From the NCBI GenBank assembly GCA_016215465.1, contig JACRJT010000025.1, positions 1 through 33,142 on the forward strand: DNA of 33,142 bases. Reading direction: 5' to 3'. The first letter of the stretch is position 1. The number at the start of each line of letters is the position of its first letter. A program made the position numbers and the translations under genes. Below are positions 30,242 to 33,142 of the stretch, in pieces. The stretch is from Nitrososphaerota archaeon (GTDB lineage Archaea; Thermoproteota; Nitrososphaeria; Nitrososphaerales; Nitrosopumilaceae). The notes under the pieces are model-generated. The model ran no database searches and was not told where the DNA came from. It saw only the letters and a list, made by a program, of their open reading frames with translations.

Positions 30242-31168
30242 TTAATACCAGCTTCTTCTGGTTTCTAGCGTATCGTCGTGTGCAGGTCTCCAGTTTTTAA
30301 TGAAGTTTGAGCATAACAGATTGTTTGGAGTGAGCATTATGCTTGGTTCGAAGTTACATGAGGAGTCATGATTGAATCCATAGGTATGGGTTATTTCGTG
30401 CATGATTACTCGGGTTAGATCACCTGAAGACGGAGCATCTTGCACAACAATGGCAGGATGAGTGCCTCCACTTCCTGGAACATTTGCGCATCCATCAGCA
30501 TCTGAAATTGATTGCCTAGTAAATGCGATCAGAATGTCAGCACCGTTGTACGTACCGCTATTCCATCCTGATTCAGATCTCACTTCCGGATGCAGATAAT
30601 TTGTTGGATCGGGCGGGTTAGGACCACCACAGCCAAGAGCGTTGTTATTTGAACTCCACGCGTAGAAGTTGGTTGCAGAAATTACTACAAAATCTATTCC
30701 ATGTTCGGTTAAAAACCACGGTTCTGCCATATTCAGTTTGTTAATGGCAGTACTCTGCCAACTGGTTCCATACTGAGTTCTGAACTCTTCATCGGCCGCG
30801 ATTTTGAAAACTACATCTGGAAGAGGGGTCGGTCTGCTAACAAGGTTATGGTTTACACCAGATTGCCCATTACCATTCACATTGCTAACTCTGCCGTGGG
30901 TTGCAGTTGATTTCATGCCATCTACAGAGTATGTTTGGCCATTAGTTACCGTCATAGACCAAGTTCCTCCCGTTCCACTAGTGGTAACTTGATAACCGAT
31001 TGCAGGATCAGTATTCACAGATTCTGCGGTAATCTTGACAGCGCTTGTTCCAACACCGTCTATTTTGGCTGTTCCTGATATAGTACCTGCTTCAGCTGCT
31101 TTGATGTTATCACTCAAAACAACAGATGTAACGATTAACGCAAAGATACAAAGGATTAGTTTTTGCAT
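30242..31168 (-). CDS. Secreted metzincin-like zinc metalloprotease
   Basis: 308 residues from ATG 31168. The start is supported by a GGTGGT upstream and by position 1 bp after the preceding stop; a longer frame to 31204 overlaps that gene. After the signal peptide (about 1-26) comes a beta domain like the carboxypeptidase-regulatory or Big type (ISGTAKIDGVGTSAVKITAE). The catalytic half has HEITHTYGFNH (257-267), the extended zinc motif HExxHxxGxxH, and a downstream PSIMLT that fits the metzincin Met-turn. Several Cys suggest disulfides. It is the second gene of an operon with the anchored protein upstream. Confidence 0.9.
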   Translation of the reverse strand: MQKLILCIFALIVTSVVLSDNIKAAEAGTISGTAKIDGVGTSAVKITAESVNTDPAIGYQVTTSGTGGTWSMTVTNGQTYSVDGMKSTATHGRVSNVNGNGQSGVNHNLVSRPTPLPDVVFKIAADEEFRTQYGTSWQSTAINKLNMAEPWFLTEHGIDFVVISATNFYAWSSNNNALGCGGPNPPDPTNYLHPEVRSESGWNSGTYNGADILIAFTRQSISDADGCANVPGSGGTHPAIVVQDAPSSGDLTRVIMHEITHTYGFNHDSSCNFEPSIMLTPNNLLCSNFIKNWRPAHDDTLETRRSWY

Positions 31169-31169
31169 T

Positions 31170-31868
31170 TTATTTACCACCCGCGGATTCAAAATATGGT
31201 CCAAAGTATCTGATGTCGTATTTTGCTACTTCGCCGTTGTCTTTATCTACATCAAAATTGTGCTTTCCGCCTTTCATCAATTGTTTTAGATCATTCGCAG
31301 TTTCTTCGTCTACTTCGGTCCATCTAAACTCCTCATCAAATACTTTCTTTAGCTTGGGTTTTGATTTCACATCAACTTTCTCAAATGGATCATCGATGTC
31401 AAATAACCTGTATGCTTTAACGTATGATGATGTAGGAGAAGTAACTGGGTTTTCATAGAATTCTATCTGGAAATATTTTGTGATTCCATTCACTTCAAGT
31501 CCAAAATCATAGATTCCGTCTTTTGTGATGTCAAAATACTCTTTCAGATATTTCTCGTCTATCGGCATTTCTCTTTTTTCAATCACCTCTACAATCCAAG
31601 ATTGCTTTACACTATCAATCACATGGTATTTTTCTGGCTGTATTGCCAATGGATATGATACAAGAAACGCCATTCCTTGTCTTGGAAGGTCTCTTGGATG
31701 GATTGCGTTTTTTGGCGATAGTTCTTCGACTGGTCCAGAATCAGCACTCTTTGCGGTGTTGACTGTTGGAGTCAACGCGGTGAATGCAAAAAATCCTGCC
31801 GTGCCAACTACTGCCAAAACAGCTACTGTGCACAAGATGTTTTTTGTACTTAATGTTCTCAATGTCAT
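31170..31868 (-). CDS. Membrane-anchored extracellular protein, operon partner of the metzincin
   Basis: 232 residues. One N-terminal membrane helix (about 10-32), an outer domain that is mixed and Asp/Lys-rich, and a C-terminal GPYFESAGGK. No known catalytic motif. It is the first gene of the operon and has the strongest ribosome site in the window (GGAGGT, 31873-31878, four bases before the ATG), so the mRNA has a leader. It might be the anchor, inhibitor or substrate partner of the protease; that is inference from gene order only. Confidence 0.8.
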   Translation of the reverse strand: MTLRTLSTKNILCTVAVLAVVGTAGFFAFTALTPTVNTAKSADSGPVEELSPKNAIHPRDLPRQGMAFLVSYPLAIQPEKYHVIDSVKQSWIVEVIEKREMPIDEKYLKEYFDITKDGIYDFGLEVNGITKYFQIEFYENPVTSPTSSYVKAYRLFDIDDPFEKVDVKSKPKLKKVFDEEFRWTEVDEETANDLKQLMKGGKHNFDVDKDNGEVAKYDIRYFGPYFESAGGK

Positions 31869-31872
31869 TGTT

Positions 31873-31878
31873 ACCTCC
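31873..31878 (-). promoter_or_regulatory. Shine-Dalgarno of the protease operon
   Basis: GGAGGT on the minus strand, four bases before the ATG at 31868. It implies a leadered mRNA, unlike most genes here. Confidence 0.7.
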
Positions 31879-31915
31879 TACCTTCCCACTAACTAATAAG
31901 GCGAACTTATACCGC

Positions 31916-31936
31916 ATAGCTATTCAAAATAGCTAT
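31916..31936. promoter_or_regulatory. Perfect palindromic operator over the protease-operon start site
   Basis: ATAGCTATT, spacer CAA, AATAGCTAT: 9-bp perfect arms. A minus-strand TATA box CTATTTAAG (about 31951-31960) puts the start of transcription near 31929, inside the palindrome. A bound dimer would block initiation. Confidence 0.6.
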
Positions 31937-31950
31937 TTGGAGTGAGTAAT

Positions 31951-31960
31951 TCTTAAATAG
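31951..31960 (-). promoter_or_regulatory. TATA box of the protease operon
   Basis: CTATTTAAGA on the minus strand, about 26 bp from the inferred start of transcription in the palindrome. The resulting leader is about 60 nt. Confidence 0.5.
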
Positions 31961-32016
31961 GCATTACTTTTTGCCAAACAAATCAATAAATTTACAAAAG
32001 ATTTCACTCGTGTTTT

Positions 32017-32361
32017 CTAAATCAAGGCCAACGGTTTGCCTTTTTTGAAATCAATGCGGTCGTAAAGCAGTGATATCTGTCTAAACAATCTCCATCCAGT
32101 TTCGGTTGGATAGTATGATTTGTCGCCTTTATCGTATTGCAGATACCCATCCTTTTCTAGCCAATCCAGATATTTTTTAAGTGAGGGCCAAGTGGTTCTT
32201 GAGAAAAAGTGAATCTGTGTTATTTTTAGATAAGATTTTTCATAAAATGCATTTGCGATACGTACAAGAACCTTTGGATCAGGCTGGAAATTACCATTTA
32301 CGCTAACCACATTATCTGAAAAATGGGATTTTTTTTCTGGCTTTTCCAAAATCGGTAACAT
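32017..32361 (-). CDS. Winged-helix regulator upstream of the protease operon
   Basis: 114 residues: a polar start (1-24), then the helices DPKVLVRIANAF, KITQIHFFSRTTWPSLKKYLDWLEKDGYL (helix-turn-helix) and a wing YDKGDKSYYPTETGWRLF, with a short C-terminal helix. This is an archaeal one-domain winged-helix regulator. It is on the same strand as the protease operon, with the palindromic operator between them, so it is the nearest candidate regulator. A TATA-like TTTATGG lies 20-27 bp before the ATG. Confidence 0.83.
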   Translation of the reverse strand: MLPILEKPEKKSHFSDNVVSVNGNFQPDPKVLVRIANAFYEKSYLKITQIHFFSRTTWPSLKKYLDWLEKDGYLQYDKGDKSYYPTETGWRLFRQISLLYDRIDFKKGKPLALI

Positions 32362-32424
32362 GGATACAGAAAATCAACCCATAAAACGATTGTGTATGAT
32401 TCTTCTATCTACATACGATATACT

Positions 32425-32442
32425 AGGACTAACAGGACTAAC
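32425..32442 (+). repeat. Tandem 9-bp direct repeat
   Basis: AGGACTAAC occurs twice in tandem. It lies 64-81 bp upstream of the winged-helix ATG (32361, minus strand). It may be a regulatory site or a remnant of element insertion. Confidence 0.5.
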
Positions 32443-32595
32443 TCCGTAAGGTACGAATCTCCTGTAAAATCACTCGTCAGATTAGTACATGCTTTTAAGT
32501 TTTGATTCAATTTGAATTGTACCTATGGTTGACTCTAGATATGGAGTGATCCATAATCCAAAAAAACTTAATTTGTTGCATGTCATAACTGGTAC

Positions 32596-32694
32596 ATGGC
32601 AGGAAAGTCATTAGGGTCAATGCCATCATGGTTGGTCCCTGCCAGGCTAATTTGGCCGTTATTTGCCAATCATGGTGTAGACCTTTTAGATTAA
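32596..32694 (+). CDS. Possible 32-residue microprotein before the transposase
   Basis: ATG at 32596, TAA at 32692. The chain GKSLGSMPSWLVPARLIWPL looks protein-like, with a second half ANHGVDLLD. An overlapping 29-residue frame (32525-32614: NPKKLNLLHVITGTWQES) in another phase also looks coding, so the pair may be one frameshifted gene remnant. A 7-bp inverted repeat (TGGCAGG 32597-32603, CCTGCCA 32638-32644) lies inside. The rest of 32362-32757 shows only promoter-like AT-rich DNA and the tandem repeat above. Confidence 0.3.
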   Translation: MAGKSLGSMPSWLVPARLIWPLFANHGVDLLD

Positions 32695-32757
32695 CCGATT
32701 TTGTTCACACCATAAAATCAATTTAATGAAAAATGTTTAGGATCACCTAATACGAGT

Positions 32758-33142
32758 ATGTCAATGGACAGCAAGAAAATCCTCGCTAGGATACACTCAG
32801 AATCATTCCTTTTCGGTATTTTGTATCTGATTGGCTTGTTTTCTTTGTATAATGACGACATCTCAAAACGAGGTAGGCCGTACGTCTATCCTACAACGGT
32901 AATTCTTCGTTGTTTTGTGGTACGAATATGGCTGAGAATACCATCAAACAATGCTCTACACTATTACTTTTCAGTCAACACAAAACACGGCAAGACGATG
33001 AGTGCATGCGGCCTGCACTGTATCCCAGACAGGAGAACATTTGACAGGCGATTCAAGATCATTCCAGTACAAAACATCATAACATCGATGGGATTGCTAT
33101 TCATTAAACAGGGATTTGTAGAAGACGGTGTTGCAGCTGTTG
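32758..33142 (+). CDS. Transposase (3' end outside window)
   Basis: The frame runs from ATG 32758 to the window end without a stop: 128 residues. The start SKKILARIHSESFLF leads to DDISKRGRPYVYPTTVILR and CFVVRIWLRIPSNNALHYY, then IPDRRTFDRRFK and GLLFIKQGFVEDGVAAV. This is the N-terminal helix-turn-helix part of archaeal DDE transposases of the IS4/IS5-related type, with the first catalytic Asp expected just past the edge. The gene is likely inside an insertion sequence whose left end lies in 32400-32757; I cannot identify the terminal repeats with only one side visible. Confidence 0.82.
   Translation, partial: MSMDSKKILARIHSESFLFGILYLIGLFSLYNDDISKRGRPYVYPTTVILRCFVVRIWLRIPSNNALHYYFSVNTKHGKTMSACGLHCIPDRRTFDRRFKIIPVQNIITSMGLLFIKQGFVEDGVAAV

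Noticed and set aside
1-33142. CRISPR array, rRNA genes or a replication origin
   Set aside because: No regularly spaced identical repeats, no rRNA-like conserved blocks and no Cdc6/ORB-type repeat cluster were seen.

Overview
The window reads as chromosomal DNA of an ammonia-oxidising-type archaeon (Nitrososphaerota/Thaumarchaeota, Nitrosopumilales-like). The main reasons are a complete eukaryote-type DNA topoisomerase IB, an archaeal proteasome alpha subunit, an ADP-forming acyl-CoA synthetase of the type used in the thaumarchaeal 3-hydroxypropionate/4-hydroxybutyrate cycle, and an elongator tRNA-Met with an 18-nt intron at a non-canonical site. Other pointers are many small winged-helix regulators, many secreted proteins of lineage-restricted type, AT-rich DNA, and promoters with a TATA box about 26-30 bp upstream of the start codon (leaderless mRNAs). 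The species assignment is inference; no search was run.

Layout. 1-1 kb: the 3' part of a secreted-type gene and the split tRNA-Met. 1-8.7 kb, mostly minus strand: topoisomerase IB, a Fic-domain protein whose catalytic His is Arg, a short-chain dehydrogenase, a DUF1998-type DEAD/DEAH helicase, an orphan DNA methyltransferase and TatA. 8.8-10.2 kb: a surface protein with a very recent internal tandem duplication and a CFI-box C-terminal domain. 10.2-12 kb: an MFS transporter overlapping a UbiE/MenG-like methyltransferase. 12-14.7 kb: small secreted and regulatory genes, including a winged-helix/MEDS pair and several microprotein candidates. 14.7-19.6 kb: proteasome alpha, winged-helix regulators, a membrane protein, a CPBP-type membrane protease homologue and a PPOX-fold flavoprotein. 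19.7-25.4 kb, plus strand, is the metabolic core: glutamate dehydrogenase, an LEA-like membrane protein, a class I glutamine amidotransferase, the ADP-forming acyl-CoA synthetase and a ferredoxin-NADP reductase-like enzyme.

25.4-28.9 kb is a compact accessory region: a DUF1059 microprotein, a ribbon-helix-helix regulator, two palindromic operators, a Cys-rich microprotein, a second CFI-box surface protein and a soluble histidine kinase. The operators and gene order suggest a self-contained regulated module. 29-32.4 kb: an AbrB-like protein, a secreted protein, then an operon of a membrane-anchored protein and a secreted metzincin-like protease. A perfect 9+9 bp palindrome lies over that operon's predicted transcription start, and a winged-helix gene lies just upstream. 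32.4-33.1 kb: a structured, microORF-bearing stretch and the first part of a transposase cut by the window end.

Several genes here were found by reading short frames directly: RHH, Cys-rich microprotein, DUF1059, other microproteins, and the edge-truncated transposase and first gene. Families are assigned from visible motifs and remembered family features only.
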